Positions 36,288 through 45,624 of a stretch of 64,000 nt of DNA are shown here, piece after piece. How positions within the stretch are numbered: the first letter of the stretch is position 1; each line of letters starts with the position of its first letter. The DNA lies in assembly GCA_020199835.1 (NCBI GenBank), contig JAIVJV010000009.1:186001-250000 (forward strand), read 5' to 3'. Under the pieces are notes generated by a model. That model had not been told where the DNA came from and ran no database searches. It was given only the letters and a program-made list of their open reading frames with translations. This DNA is from Acidobacteriota bacterium (lineage in GTDB: Bacteria > Acidobacteriota > Blastocatellia > Pyrinomonadales > Pyrinomonadaceae). The position numbers and the translations under genes are program-made.

Positions 36288-37247
36288 CTAAGCCGTCGTC
36301 GCGGCGGGGAGGAGGCCCTTGATCTCGCGCACGACGCGGACGACTTCTTCCTGGTTCGCGAGGGCGATCATGAAGAATTTATAGCCCTGGTGGAAACAGA
36401 TCACGCCGTTCGCAAACAACCACACGCCATCCAAAAACGGGTTACCGCCCAACAACCAACTGATCGGAGCACCCACAATTGGACCAGGCTGAAAGATCTG
36501 CGCCCACATCGCCGCGCCCGCCGCACAACTAAACGCACCCAATAACGGCGCACCCACGTACTTCGCGATCTTGCGCTCAAACTCAATTCGTTCTCGTTCC
36601 GCTTCGTCTAACTCACCGCGCCCGATCAACTCTTCACGCTTCTTCAAATAACCATCAAATTTCTCACTCGCTTTGCGCAACCCGTAAACAGGCAACGCCG
36701 AGTGCGTCAACCAATGTGGATGCGCGCCCAACAACACTCCATCCAAACCAGGAAACGCAGCCCCCGCGCGGATTCCTAAAACCAATGACACTGAAACAAC
36801 CGCTGCCTTGCCCGGGTTCTCCTTGATCCAGTCACGCGCTTTCAGTACTCCCGCTGTCGCCGCGGTCGATGCGCGCGTGAGCTTCGCACCTGCGTCGTAA
36901 AACTGCGACGCGCGATCGTAATACGTCCTCGCTTCGCCAAGCACTTCGCTGGCCTTCTTGCCCGCATCACCGGCAACATCACGCGCAACCTTCCCTGCCT
37001 TCTTGACCCCACTCGCCGCCCGACGCGCGGTGTCGCTCATCTCCTCATCCTCAGCAATGCGCTCGGCTTCAGCGCGCAGACGTTCAGCGCCACTCGCCAT
37101 CGTCTCCGCGCCACGCCGCGCGGCCTCACCCGCAGCTCGCGCACTCTCCCCGACGAGATCAGAAATCGCAAACTTGTCGTCAAGCTCACGCGCTTTTCGC
37201 CGCGCTGCCTGCTGCCACTCGTCGAGCTTCTCTTTGTAATCAGCCAT
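36288..37247 (-). CDS. Helical amphipathic protein with C-terminal membrane segments, unknown function
   Basis: A 319-residue protein I do not recognise. Residues 1-140 are charged, Ala-rich, heptad-like helix (repeated AAR, AGE, AER, KKA words), similar in composition to LEA or apolipoprotein-type proteins. After a hydrophobic stretch at about 150-175, the C-terminal half has several membrane-like segments (about 230-300) and ends at about LPAATTA. The ATG at 37247 has GAGAGGTAGGC before it. It overlaps the stop of the GGDEF regulator gene by 8 bases, which implies coupled expression. Confidence 0.75.
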   Translation of the reverse strand: MADYKEKLDEWQQAARRKARELDDKFAISDLVGESARAAGEAARRGAETMASGAERLRAEAERIAEDEEMSDTARRAASGVKKAGKVARDVAGDAGKKASEVLGEARTYYDRASQFYDAGAKLTRASTAATAGVLKARDWIKENPGKAAVVSVSLVLGIRAGAAFPGLDGVLLGAHPHWLTHSALPVYGLRKASEKFDGYLKKREELIGRGELDEAERERIEFERKIAKYVGAPLLGAFSCAAGAAMWAQIFQPGPIVGAPISWLLGGNPFLDGVWLFANGVICFHQGYKFFMIALANQEEVVRVVREIKGLLPAATTA

Positions 37248-38208
37248 GCCTACCTCTCGATGCAAACCCTAAATTGCCATCGCCTTGTACGTCCCCGCCG
37301 ACTATCGAGTTCGACTTCATGCCCGCTCCCGTTACCACCTGATCGCGGCCTCTGCCCTTCGCTTCATACAGGGCAACATCGGCTGCCTTTGAGATGTCAG
37401 CGGCAGTTTGCGCGTCTGTTGGACATTCCGCAACCCCGAAACTCGCGGTAATTTGGCCCCCCGAACGAAGCTCCAGCGCCCGTATCGCGAGTCGCAAACG
37501 TTCGGCCACTTCAATACCGCCCTGTTGATTCGTCTCGACCAACAACACTGCGAACTCTTCACCGCCAATGCGCGCAGCGAGATCGATACCGCGCGTGCCT
37601 TCGCGCAGGACTTTGCTAATCGCGCGGATCGCATCGTCGCCTGCGTCATGTCCGAAGCTGTCGTTCAGATTTTTGAAGTTGTCGATGTCGAGCATCAACA
37701 AAGTGAACGGATGCCCGAAGCGCATGGTGCGACCGACCTCACGCTCGAGTTGTCGTTCGAAGCGGCGGCGGTTTGCCAGCCCGGTCAGGTGATCGGTAAA
37801 AGCGGCTTCTTCGCATACATCAAGGTACGCCTTAAATTCGAGCAGCGTCCGGGTTCGGGCCAGCAGCAGATCGAGGTCTGTCGGGTCAGTGATGTACCCG
37901 AGCGCGCCCACTTCCGACGCCCTCCGCAAGTCCTCGACGCGGCGGCTGGCGGCCGTTTGCATGATGACGGGAATGAACTTGGTAATCGGATTGGCCCTGA
38001 TTCGTTGGGCCAATTCGTAGCCATTCATCCGCGGCATCATGACGTCGGTAATCACGAGGTCAGGTTGATACGATTCAATGGCGGCAAGTGCTTCATCGCC
38101 GTCTGTAGCGGTGGTTACGCGGTAGCCGGCGAGGCATAAAGCCGCCTCTAACAGGCTTAATTTATCGGGATTGTCGTCAACGACGAGAATGTTGGCTTTT
38201 GGCTCCAT
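37240..38208 (-). CDS. PleD-type response regulator diguanylate cyclase
   Basis: A 322-residue protein that makes cyclic-di-GMP under phosphorylation control. The receiver domain (1-122) has VVDDN, phospho-acceptor Asp55 in ITDVMMPRMNGYE, and late residues of the receiver. The GGDEF domain starts near LTGLANRR and has the active-site GGEEF. An RGID I-site sits five residues before it, so product inhibition is expected. It is coupled to the helical membrane protein gene downstream. No sensor kinase is adjacent. Confidence 0.93.
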   Translation of the reverse strand: MEPKANILVVDDNPDKLSLLEAALCLAGYRVTTATDGDEALAAIESYQPDLVITDVMMPRMNGYELAQRIRANPITKFIPVIMQTAASRRVEDLRRASEVGALGYITDPTDLDLLLARTRTLLEFKAYLDVCEEAAFTDHLTGLANRRRFERQLEREVGRTMRFGHPFTLLMLDIDNFKNLNDSFGHDAGDDAIRAISKVLREGTRGIDLAARIGGEEFAVLLVETNQQGGIEVAERLRLAIRALELRSGGQITASFGVAECPTDAQTAADISKAADVALYEAKGRGRDQVVTGAGMKSNSIVGGDVQGDGNLGFASRGRHG

Positions 38209-38352
38209 AAAACGAGAAAGTTGGACCTTATTGTTCTTGCGCGGCCCGGATGTTCATGCTACAGTGCCGCAATTCGGTAACCGTTCGCGCCGGTACTCGC
38301 CCTAGCATCGTCAAGCATCAAAGTCGAGAGAGTACACAAGCCCGGGAATATC

Positions 38353-38390
38353 GCGCGGGTTTCCTTACAAGCGTTAGAACTAACCCGCGC
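38353..38390. other. Inverted repeat in the GGDEF-Crp/Fnr intergenic region
   Basis: GCGCGGGTT (38353-38361) and AACCCGCGC (38382-38390) form a perfect 9-bp stem with a 20-base loop. It lies between the divergent starts of the GGDEF regulator and the Crp/Fnr gene, 79 bases before the latter. No T-run follows. It could be an operator or a leader structure. The rest of 38209-38468 shows no convincing gene. Confidence 0.5.
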
Positions 38391-38468
38391 AGGACCACTT
38401 TGAGTAAACGCAACCACGCTGCCAAAGGCGAATAAATTTAGAATTTTTAACTCGACGCCCCGAGGGAA

Positions 38469-39191
38469 ATGCAGATGAACGCCCTGCAGGAACAGAAGCG
38501 CGCCAGAGACTTAACTCAGGAAGATCGCGCTCAAATAATCCGCCGACTGGAATTTGGTTCATCGTTAGCCGAAGACCTCGTTTCGGATCTCGCTCGCGGT
38601 TCCGTCGTATTGGACTTCCGCCGCCGCCGATTCGTTTACCGCGCCGGCGAACCGGCTGATTGCCTTTATGCGATTATTCATGGCCGAATTAAACTCTGTC
38701 GCATCGAAAGTGATACGGGTCGCGAAGCTGTTATAGACATCCTTCCAGAAGGATCGCTATTTGGTGAGTCAGCTCTCTACTCCGCTATGGGGCAACGTGC
38801 TAATTCCGCGATCGCCTACGAAAATTCAAGGCTCCTGCGATTACAAGTAGGGGACTTCAAACGGGGGATGGCTGAGGATGACCGTCTTCATGATTACACT
38901 TTCCGTCTAATCGGTCAACGACTTGATCACGCCGAAAGGCGGCTGGCGGACTTCGCTCTCAATGCCATTCCCGCTCGGCTCGACCGTCTTTTAGAGGATT
39001 TCTCTGTCCGTTACGGTGTCTCGGAACCCGGAGGCGTGCTCATTGATATTCCCCTCCCTCACCGCGAAATTGCCTCGATCGTGGGCTCCACCCGCGAGAG
39101 TGTGACTGTCCGCTTGAACGCCATGCGCCGCGAAGGTACGATCGCATTCGTCCGAAGACGAATACTGCTCAAACGACCGGCTTCGCTGTAG
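38469..39191 (+). CDS. Crp/Fnr-family transcription regulator
   Basis: A 240-residue regulator. The cyclic-nucleotide-binding-type beta-barrel spans about 25-140 (VYRAGEPADCLYAIIHGRIKL, PEGSLFGESALYS). The C-terminal winged helix has HREIASIVGSTRESVTVRLNAM as its recognition region. There is no N-terminal Fnr-type cysteine cluster, so it is not an oxygen-sensing Fnr. GAGGGAA precedes the ATG. It is divergent from the GGDEF regulator, which it may control; that is inference from position. Confidence 0.88.
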   Translation: MQMNALQEQKRARDLTQEDRAQIIRRLEFGSSLAEDLVSDLARGSVVLDFRRRRFVYRAGEPADCLYAIIHGRIKLCRIESDTGREAVIDILPEGSLFGESALYSAMGQRANSAIAYENSRLLRLQVGDFKRGMAEDDRLHDYTFRLIGQRLDHAERRLADFALNAIPARLDRLLEDFSVRYGVSEPGGVLIDIPLPHREIASIVGSTRESVTVRLNAMRREGTIAFVRRRILLKRPASL

Positions 39192-39224
39192 TTTCGGTAT
39201 TGATGCGCTCGGTGTTCCAGATTC

Positions 39225-39416
39225 ATGAAGTGTCCAACCTGCGGTAAACCGGCCGAGTGGAAAGACAACCCCTTTCGTCCATTCTGTTCTGAGCGCTGCC
39301 AGCTTGTTGACCTGGGCCGTTGGGTCGAGGGTGAATATCGAGTGCCGGGCGAACCGCTGCCACGCGATCCTAATGAGCCGCCACCGAGCGAACACGACCT
39401 GGAGAAAGATGTTTAG
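39225..39416 (+). CDS. yacG: DNA gyrase inhibitor YacG-like zinc protein
   Basis: A 63-residue zinc-binding protein. MKCPTCGKP and [20 protein letters not shown] supply four cysteine ligands (CxxC and CxxxC) in the YacG pattern; known members inhibit DNA gyrase. Length is normal. Its last eight bases overlap the start of the TlpA-like gene. Confidence 0.9.
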   Translation: MKCPTCGKPAEWKDNPFRPFCSERCQLVDLGRWVEGEYRVPGEPLPRDPNEPPPSEHDLEKDV

Positions 39417-39999
39417 AACTCTAAAACTACAGATTATTCTACTGACGATTTTGATCTGTGGTTTCACCGCCTGTAACAGCATCGATTCGCCCAGTCCCGG
39501 ACCAAAACCGCCCGTCAGCAGCGCTCCGCCCAATACCAGTTTGCCAATGCCGCCTTTAAACGGCGGATCGTTGAACAACCTCGGCTGGACCGCCGACGGC
39601 GGACACCGCAACGTCTTCTCGGATTTCAGAGGTAAAGTGCTCGTGCTGGATTTCTACGCGACGTGGTGCGCGCCGTGCCGCCGCAGCATTCCCCATCTGG
39701 TCGAGTTACAGAAGAAGTTTGCAGATCAGGGATTGCAAGTCATCGGATTGAACGTCGGTGGACCACACGACCTCGAGGATGTTCCCGCGTTCGCGCAAGA
39801 GTTTGGCATTCAATACCCGCTCGCAGTACCCGACGACGAGTTGGTAAGCTTTCTGATGTCCGACAGCGACGCCATTCCGCAAACATTTATTTTCGATCGG
39901 CAGGGACAACTCGCCGAACGCTTGATTGGCTATGGACCACCCGCGGCGGAGCGGATTGACAAGGCGATCGAAGCGGCGCTGCAAACTCCAGCTCCTTGA
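39409..39999 (+). CDS. TlpA-like thiol-disulfide oxidoreductase, probable lipoprotein
   Basis: A 196-residue exported thioredoxin-fold protein. A hydrophobic leader ends at TAC with Cys22 as likely lipidation site; the residue at -3 is Phe, so the lipobox is atypical. A Pro-rich linker follows. The thioredoxin domain has the active site WCAPC (86-90) and the cis-Pro region [10 protein letters not shown]. It probably reduces periplasmic disulfides, for example in cytochrome c maturation. The ATG at 39409 is preceded by GGAGAAAG and overlaps the yacG end by eight bases. Confidence 0.87.
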   Translation: MFRTLKLQIILLTILICGFTACNSIDSPSPGPKPPVSSAPPNTSLPMPPLNGGSLNNLGWTADGGHRNVFSDFRGKVLVLDFYATWCAPCRRSIPHLVELQKKFADQGLQVIGLNVGGPHDLEDVPAFAQEFGIQYPLAVPDDELVSFLMSDSDAIPQTFIFDRQGQLAERLIGYGPPAAERIDKAIEAALQTPAP

Positions 40000-40024
40000 A
40001 CATCAACGTGGGCAGGTCTAAATC

Positions 40025-41467
40025 TTGAGAAAAGCCAAAATACTGATCACTCTTGGTCCAGCTTCGCGCGAACCAGAGGTCGTCGAAAAGTTAATCGTAG
40101 CCGGTGCGAATGGCGTGCGCATGAACATGTCGCACGGCACGAATGAAGAGAAAACAGAAGACATTGCGCGTGCGCGCGCAGCGGCTGCGAGAGCCGGGCG
40201 CCCGTTGGCGATTCTCGTCGATCTTTCCGGACCCAAGATCCGCACGCGCCGTTTGAAAGACGGACAGCCTGTTAAGCTCACCGCCGGATCGGTCTTCATC
40301 CTGACGACCGAAGACATCGCCGGCGACGAAAAGCGTGTCGCCACGAATTATCCCGAACTGCCGCGTGTGGTCCAACCTGGCACGCGCCTCCTGCTCGACG
40401 ACGGCGCGCTCTCACTCGTAGTCGAAAGCACCACCGATACCGATGTGATCTGTCGCGTGATCGATGGTGGCCTGCTCGGGGAAAGAAAAGGGATAAACCT
40501 TCCCGGCGTCGCATTGCCGATCGATTCGCTGACGGAAAAAGACGTCGAAGACCTGAAGTGGGCGGTTGGTCAGAATGTTGACTACATCGCACTTTCGTTT
40601 GTGCGGCGTGCCAGCGATTGCGAACGCGCGAAACAACTGATCAAGGAAGCCGGTGGTCATGCGCCGCTGATCGCGAAGATCGAAAAGGCGGAAGCGATCG
40701 ATCATCTCGACGAGATCATCGCCGCCGCTGATGGCGTGATGGTCGCGCGCGGTGATCTGGGAGTTGAGACGAGCGTCGAAATCGTGCCCGTTTACCAGAA
40801 ACGAATCATCGAGCGCGCGATACAAGCGGGCAAAATGGTGATCACGGCGACGCAGATGTTGCAGTCGATGGTGAATAATCCGCGGCCAACCCGTGCGGAA
40901 GCTTCAGACGTGGCTAATGCGGTTTGGGACGGAACAGACTGCGTCATGCTTTCCAACGAAACAGCGACGGGCACATATCCGATCCCCGCGGTCGCCACGA
41001 TGGCACGTATCATCGAATCGGCGGAGACCGGTAAAGAAACGCGCGGCGAACGGCTCGCCAGGTCGACCGGCAAACAAACCGGACGCGTGAGCCGCGCGTT
41101 GTGTGAGGCCGCGGCTTTTGCTTCCGAAGAAATGGGAACGACCGTCACCGCTGTGTTCACAGACTCCGGTCTGATGGCCCGCCGGCTTTCATCGCTGCGT
41201 CACGATCAGCGCATCATTGCTCTCACGCACCGGCCGGAAGTGCTGCGCGAACTGTCGCTAATCTGGGCCGTCGAACCTTTGTTGATTACCCCTGCACAGT
41301 CAACGGAAGAGATGTTGAATGTCGGTGAAAAGGCTTTGCTTGACGCGGGTGTGGTTGCTAGAGGCGAGACGATCGTGGTGATGGCTGGGCGATTGTCGGG
41401 GTTAGGGCTTTCGAGTTCTGTTTCGATCTCCACGGTGGGCGGCAGTCTCGGTCCGAGACGGCAGTGA
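40025..41467 (+). CDS. pyk: Pyruvate kinase
   Basis: A 480-residue glycolytic enzyme that converts phosphoenolpyruvate and ADP to pyruvate and ATP. The N-terminal strand KILITLGPASR, the DLSGPKIRTR motif, the signature region ending in KIEKAEAIDHLDEI, the metal-binding VARGDLGVE, and ITATQMLQSM are all present. The start appears to be TTG at 40025, since the conserved opening follows it at once. It lies 25 bases after the TlpA-like gene. Confidence 0.95.
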   Translation: MRKAKILITLGPASREPEVVEKLIVAGANGVRMNMSHGTNEEKTEDIARARAAAARAGRPLAILVDLSGPKIRTRRLKDGQPVKLTAGSVFILTTEDIAGDEKRVATNYPELPRVVQPGTRLLLDDGALSLVVESTTDTDVICRVIDGGLLGERKGINLPGVALPIDSLTEKDVEDLKWAVGQNVDYIALSFVRRASDCERAKQLIKEAGGHAPLIAKIEKAEAIDHLDEIIAAADGVMVARGDLGVETSVEIVPVYQKRIIERAIQAGKMVITATQMLQSMVNNPRPTRAEASDVANAVWDGTDCVMLSNETATGTYPIPAVATMARIIESAETGKETRGERLARSTGKQTGRVSRALCEAAAFASEEMGTTVTAVFTDSGLMARRLSSLRHDQRIIALTHRPEVLRELSLIWAVEPLLITPAQSTEEMLNVGEKALLDAGVVARGETIVVMAGRLSGLGLSSSVSISTVGGSLGPRRQ

Positions 41468-41475
41468 GCGCGAAC

Positions 41476-42492
41476 TCAGTCGGCGCCAATCATCTCACCG
41501 ACACTCTTGCCATTCTTCTGTTCCTGGGCGATTTGCGCTGGCGTCTTCTGCGGATCGCGCCAGTTGTCAAGAATGCCGACCTGGTGAACGCATTGCAGCG
41601 TACACGTCGGCGCGCACCACTTCTCGGTCTTGTACTCGCGATCGAAATCTTCCATCGTGTACTGCTCGAGCGGAATGCCGGGATAGCCGCGCTGCTGCGA
41701 GCACCAGTGAACTAAACCTTCCTCGCAGATATACAGGTAACGCGCGCCCGCGCGACAACGCCAGTTGTAAGGCTTTCCTTCAGCGATACTGTCCTGAAAC
41801 CAATTCAAGCGGGCGTGATCCTTATTGCCCATTTTCTTGACCTGCTGAAAGATGTCTTTTTCTTTGGCGGAGAGCGGCTTGAGAATGCCGTCGCTGTCGT
41901 GAATGACGCCTACCGTCGTTGAGAAACCAAGCTCGGTGGCGCGGCGCGCAACGGTCAAAGCGTCGTCAGGATTTTTGATTCCGCCGCCGATTACCGAGTT
42001 GATGTTGACGTGGAAGTCAGCGTACTCCGAAAGGTAACGCAGTTTCTTATCGAGCACGCGCAAACTCTTGCGCGACACCTCGTCAGGCTCGACGTTGTCG
42101 ATACTGATCTGTAAATACTCGAGACCGGCTTTGTTCAGCCGTTTGATTCGTTCCGGCGTGAAGTAATAACCGTTGGAGATCAAGCCCGCGATCATACAGC
42201 GATGGCGAATGTGTTGAATGACTTGATCGAGTTCGGGATGCATCATCGGCTCGCCGCCGGAAATCGTCACGATCGACGTGCCGAGACTGGCGAGTTTATC
42301 GAGACGACTCTTGATGATCTCGAGATCGACGGGCTTCGACGTGTGGTCGTACTCGTTGCAATAACCGCAGGCGAGATTGCAGCGGCGCATCGGAATAAGG
42401 TGGGCCAGAACCGGATGACGGCTGGATGCTAACGCTCGGCTGATAAACCTCGCCTCGCGCATCTTCAACTTTAGAAACGTTCGCTTCCTCAT
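41476..42492 (-). CDS. Radical SAM protein with Cys-rich C-terminus, function unknown
   Basis: A 338-residue radical SAM enzyme. The 4Fe-4S site is CNLACGYC (CX3CX2C) at about 38-45, and [13 protein letters not shown] is the SAM-binding GGE region. The C-terminal 90 residues hold six or seven cysteines ([28 protein letters not shown]), in a layout like SPASM or twitch auxiliary-cluster domains. It is not recognisable as a known peptide or cofactor enzyme, and no small Cys-rich precursor gene adjoins it. It converges on pyk. Confidence 0.8.
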   Translation of the reverse strand: MRKRTFLKLKMREARFISRALASSRHPVLAHLIPMRRCNLACGYCNEYDHTSKPVDLEIIKSRLDKLASLGTSIVTISGGEPMMHPELDQVIQHIRHRCMIAGLISNGYYFTPERIKRLNKAGLEYLQISIDNVEPDEVSRKSLRVLDKKLRYLSEYADFHVNINSVIGGGIKNPDDALTVARRATELGFSTTVGVIHDSDGILKPLSAKEKDIFQQVKKMGNKDHARLNWFQDSIAEGKPYNWRCRAGARYLYICEEGLVHWCSQQRGYPGIPLEQYTMEDFDREYKTEKWCAPTCTLQCVHQVGILDNWRDPQKTPAQIAQEQKNGKSVGEMIGAD

Positions 42493-42548
42493 TTAATCGA
42501 CGCGAGAATAAGAGACGAAAACAAAGAACGCAAGCACACGTGGTCCAA

Positions 42549-42583
42549 ATAAGAAAGGCCCTGTTGGTTAGACAGAGCCTTTC
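42549..42583 (-). terminator. Rho-independent terminator of lolA
   Basis: On the minus strand GAAAGGC...CTGT...ACAG...GCCTTTC forms a long stem (42553-42559 with 42577-42583, inner 42561-42564 with 42572-42575), followed by TTATTTGG. It lies 28 bases downstream of the lolA stop. Confidence 0.8.
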
Positions 42584-42610
42584 CAGGCTTACAGCCTAAA
42601 TAAATCCCGG

Positions 42611-43318
42611 TTAGCTCTTGACGATCTTAACGTTTGAATCGAGTTTTACATCAAACTCGTTCGGCGAAATCTTCTGGTTCTTCTCGAGACCCGTCAGACG
42701 CATCGTCGTCGAATCGTCGTTCTTCTCTACGATCTTGGTTTGCACCGGCATGCCTGCCGAGTCGATCCAGACTTCCGCGTACTTGTAACCAGCGTTTCCC
42801 TTCGGAACGAGGGTCAAGTGAATGGTGCTGACGCCGCCCCACAGAGTCTCTTCGCGCACGTCTTTCACCGGCTGAAAGCGGGCTTCGAGCTGCTGGCGCG
42901 ACATGTTCATCATTTCGAGCAAGCCGCCCGCCTTGTTGTCTTTACCACCCATGCGACGCGAATCGCCAGTGTAGGCTACGTTCAAAGCTGGTCGGAAAAT
43001 CGTGTACTTGTTGTTGTTCACTGCCAAGACTTCTTTGCGCGGGCTGCTCCAGTCAATGCGCACAGCAGCCTGGCGGCCAGTTGTCGGCATGTAGATCACA
43101 ACGCCGTTGTACTTATCTTCAACACCCAGTTGCGAATTGTATTTAACGACACTGATGCCGGCGCGGAGGGTCTTCAACGTCTGCCGGTTCTTCTCCAGCC
43201 GATTCAAAACAGAACTCACCAAGCCTGCTCCCTGACCATTGGTGGTCGTCGGGAGCACAAATACCAACGCGGAAACTATGAAAGCTAACATCAGGCCCGC
43301 GGGAATCAATCTCTTCAT
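42611..43318 (-). CDS. lolA: LolA-like outer-membrane lipoprotein carrier
   Basis: A 235-residue periplasmic protein with a signal peptide (about 1-29). It has the LolA-type half-barrel pattern: a starting helix (LNRLEKNRQTLKTLRAGI), strands through VRIDWSSPRKEVLAVNNNKYTIF, and the end VWIDSAGMPVQTKIVEKN. Known members ferry lipoproteins from the inner to the outer membrane. It has its own near-consensus promoter (43372-43399) and terminator. The LolD- and LolB-like genes follow upstream in the same strand after a small membrane-protein gene. Confidence 0.85.
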   Translation of the reverse strand: MKRLIPAGLMLAFIVSALVFVLPTTTNGQGAGLVSSVLNRLEKNRQTLKTLRAGISVVKYNSQLGVEDKYNGVVIYMPTTGRQAAVRIDWSSPRKEVLAVNNNKYTIFRPALNVAYTGDSRRMGGKDNKAGGLLEMMNMSRQQLEARFQPVKDVREETLWGGVSTIHLTLVPKGNAGYKYAEVWIDSAGMPVQTKIVEKNDDSTTMRLTGLEKNQKISPNEFDVKLDSNVKIVKS

Positions 43319-43371
43319 ACTTGCTCCTTACTCAATCTCCCTCTTCCCCTCGGTATACGCAAAAAACCGCC

Positions 43372-43399
43372 ATTATAGGGAAAGGTCATCGTATGTCAA
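43372..43399 (-). promoter_or_regulatory. Strong promoter for lolA
   Basis: TTGACA (43394-43399 on the minus strand) and TATAAT (43372-43377) with a 16-base spacer match the housekeeping consensus exactly in both boxes. It lies 54 bases before the lolA ATG, whose ribosome-binding site is AAGGAG. Confidence 0.85.
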
Positions 43400-43778
43400 C
43401 CTCGAAGCTGCGCGTCCGACCGTCGGCATCGACTACTTTTCGAACAGCTACCACCTCTACTTTGGTGCGCCCGGTCAGGGCCTTTACCCGCTGCTCGATT
43501 TGTCCTTTATCCCTTTCGTTCACAACAACTTCCGGACTCAACACCACGGTTACTGCGACGGGGCTTTGATGCACCCTGCCCAGAGCCCGTTCGCTACTCG
43601 CAAACCAGCTTTTTGGTGTCAAAAAAATGAATATCAGGATGACCACACACAGAAGATCCCACTGCCAGGTGTTTCTCGCGTAATTCCAGAAAAAGATCTT
43701 CTTCAGTGTGGAAATCAAAGCTCGCACGTTTTCAAGCTTGCAAGTAAACAGCCACAAGATGCGTGGCTGGCGGGTCAC
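43386..43778 (-). CDS. Small single-span membrane protein, unknown function
   Basis: A 130-residue protein with one membrane segment at about 40-55 (LLCVVILIFIFL), a basic N-terminal region and a soluble C-terminal region. The start is a GTG at 43778. It lies between the LolD-type and lolA genes on the same strand, and the lolA promoter overlaps its last bases. It may be co-transcribed with the LolD-type gene. No domain is recognised. Confidence 0.55.
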   Translation of the reverse strand: MTRQPRILWLFTCKLENVRALISTLKKIFFWNYARNTWQWDLLCVVILIFIFLTPKSWFASSERALGRVHQSPVAVTVVLSPEVVVNERDKGQIEQRVKALTGRTKVEVVAVRKVVDADGRTRSFEVDIR

Positions 43779-43818
43779 TAGATTCTAAACGGTTAGCGAA
43801 CGTGATGTAAATTGAAAA

Positions 43819-44511
43819 TTAGAGCCGAACTGAAGGCGCGTTCTCGACGATATGGCCGTCGCGCATCTGCACGATGCGTTTGCACATCGCCGCCGCCTCG
43901 GGATTGTGAGTGATCATGATGATCGTTTGATTGAAGCGATAATTCAGCTCCTGAAACATATTCAGGACAAGTGCGGAGTTTTCCGAGTCGAGATTGCCGG
44001 TCGGTTCGTCCGCGAGAACGATGGCCGGACGTGTCACAACAGCCCGCGCGAGCGCGACCCGCTGCTGCTCGCCGCCGGATAATTCCAGCGGTTTGTGATG
44101 CAGTTTGTCTTCGAGTCCGAGTAGTCGCAGCACCTCGCGGCGACGCTGCGGATCGCCCCCCCCGTTGCCGTGAATTCGCTCCGCCAGTCGGAGATTTCCT
44201 TCAGCCGTGAGCGTGGGAAACAGGTTGAACCTTTGAAAGACGAAGCCGATCTTTTTGCGTCTGACGGCGGTTCGCTTTGCATCCGACGCGGCGGTGATGT
44301 CTTCACCATCGATGATGATGCGTCCGGCTGTCGGCGTTAGCAGCCCACCAAGCAGATGCAGCATCGTTGACTTGCCGCAACCCGACGGACCCATGATGGC
44401 GACAAACTCGCCTTCCTGCACTTCCAGCGACACGCCGCGTAATGCCGGCACGTCAACCTTGCCGATCCGATAAACCTTCTCCAGATTTTCAGCTTGTAGA
44501 ATCGTTCTCAT
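43819..44511 (-). CDS. ABC transporter ATP-binding protein, LolD/MacB type
   Basis: A 230-residue ATPase of the LolD/MacB class. Walker [10 protein letters not shown], signature LSGGEQQR, Walker B with DEPTGNLD, and the switch His in [11 protein letters not shown] are intact. No LolC/LolE or MacB-type permease gene is adjacent, so the partner is elsewhere. Company with LolA and a LolB-like lipoprotein suggests lipoprotein sorting, but other substrates are possible. It starts 3 bases after the upstream lipoprotein gene ends. Confidence 0.88.
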   Translation of the reverse strand: MRTILQAENLEKVYRIGKVDVPALRGVSLEVQEGEFVAIMGPSGCGKSTMLHLLGGLLTPTAGRIIIDGEDITAASDAKRTAVRRKKIGFVFQRFNLFPTLTAEGNLRLAERIHGNGGGDPQRRREVLRLLGLEDKLHHKPLELSGGEQQRVALARAVVTRPAIVLADEPTGNLDSENSALVLNMFQELNYRFNQTIIMITHNPEAAAMCKRIVQMRDGHIVENAPSVRL

Positions 44512-44514
44512 CGA

Positions 44515-45585
44515 CTACTGATTAGCAGTGACTTTTTTGTTCTGCGCGTCGAGATCAACTTCCGGCAACTGCCACCTGTTCTCCAACACAAATGCTTTGG
44601 GCGCATACTCGCGATTAAGATCAACCGACGCTGCGTCCTGGTAAGTAATGCTCAACTTATACTGATCCTGTGGCCGGGTGATCTCGATGCGGCTCGGCAA
44701 CAATGCTGTTGGGCCACTGCCGAGCGTTTTCTCGTTAAAATAAGCGACGTCGGTGATGAGAGATCCACGGTCGTCGTAGGTCTGCACGCGCGCCAAACGA
44801 ATCCCGCTCACGCGATCGAACCAGAAGCGCCGCGTGAGCTTCGCCTCACCTCCTTGCGGTTGCGAAAGCTCTTCGAGCAGGTAGTAACCGCGCATGATGC
44901 GATCGCCTTTCTTCGCTTGCCGTCGCGTGTCGGCTTCTTCCTGAAAAAACTCGGTCTGCGCGTAAATCGCGGGCGTATTTGGCTCAATTGGACGGATCAT
45001 GAAAGCGTCGGTCAAATGCTGCGGCCGCAGGTTCGAGAGCGCGCTGACAGTCTCTTTCTCGGTCTTCTGTTTGCTGTTCGTGGTGTGATTGGCCTCGGTG
45101 TCGAGTTTCGGATAAACCGCGCTGTTCGTGCCTTTCACAAACCGTTTGTATCGCTCATTGCCTTGCAGCACAGCGACCGTGAAGTGCTGGCCATCGGACG
45201 CCATCTGCGCGATGTCAACGAAGGTGAACTGAAGGACGAGATAGATCTGGCCGGGCCGCTGCAAAGTGATCGTGCCATCCACCAACCGGTATTGATCCGC
45301 AATGCCCGATGAAGCAAATGAGGTATCTTCGAACTGAATATCAACCTTACCGTGGATCGATTTGACCGTTGAGAGCCGATTAACTTCCTGAATCAAACGA
45401 TCCCTGTTCGCCTCCGCGAGCGGAGTCAGAAGTTGCGGAACTGATATCTTCCTTTTGGCGCCGAAGAGACCACAACCCGCATTCAGCAGCAGGATCGAAG
45501 CGACGAAAACCGGCAGTAGCAAACGGGTTAGTCGGACTCGGAACGGGTAGCAGTGTTTGAGCATCAGCCTTTGCGCGCCAATCAT
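44515..45585 (-). CDS. Outer-membrane lipoprotein-sorting-like lipoprotein (LolA/LolB-fold, DUF4292-like)
   Basis: A 356-residue lipoprotein: a hydrophobic leader ends in the lipobox LNAGC at about 34-38. The body has the alternating strands of a LolA/LolB half-barrel: KSIHGKVDIQFED, DGTITLQRPGQIYLVLQF, GIRLARVQTYDDRG and SRIEITRPQDQYKLSITYQ. It may be the receptor half of a lipoprotein-sorting pathway with the ATPase and LolA genes nearby. In-frame starts exist at 45585 and 45564, the latter giving a better-sized signal sequence. Confidence 0.75.
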   Translation of the reverse strand: MIGAQRLMLKHCYPFRVRLTRLLLPVFVASILLLNAGCGLFGAKRKISVPQLLTPLAEANRDRLIQEVNRLSTVKSIHGKVDIQFEDTSFASSGIADQYRLVDGTITLQRPGQIYLVLQFTFVDIAQMASDGQHFTVAVLQGNERYKRFVKGTNSAVYPKLDTEANHTTNSKQKTEKETVSALSNLRPQHLTDAFMIRPIEPNTPAIYAQTEFFQEEADTRRQAKKGDRIMRGYYLLEELSQPQGGEAKLTRRFWFDRVSGIRLARVQTYDDRGSLITDVAYFNEKTLGSGPTALLPSRIEITRPQDQYKLSITYQDAASVDLNREYAPKAFVLENRWQLPEVDLDAQNKKVTANQ

Positions 45586-45624
45586 ATCCTATTCGCCGTA
45601 GTAAGTCCTATAAGGCCCGCTGTG

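Noticed and set aside
38250..38435. 61-codon plus-strand frame between the GGDEF and Crp/Fnr genes
   Set aside because: No ribosome-binding site, unstructured basic translation, and it covers the intergenic inverted repeat.
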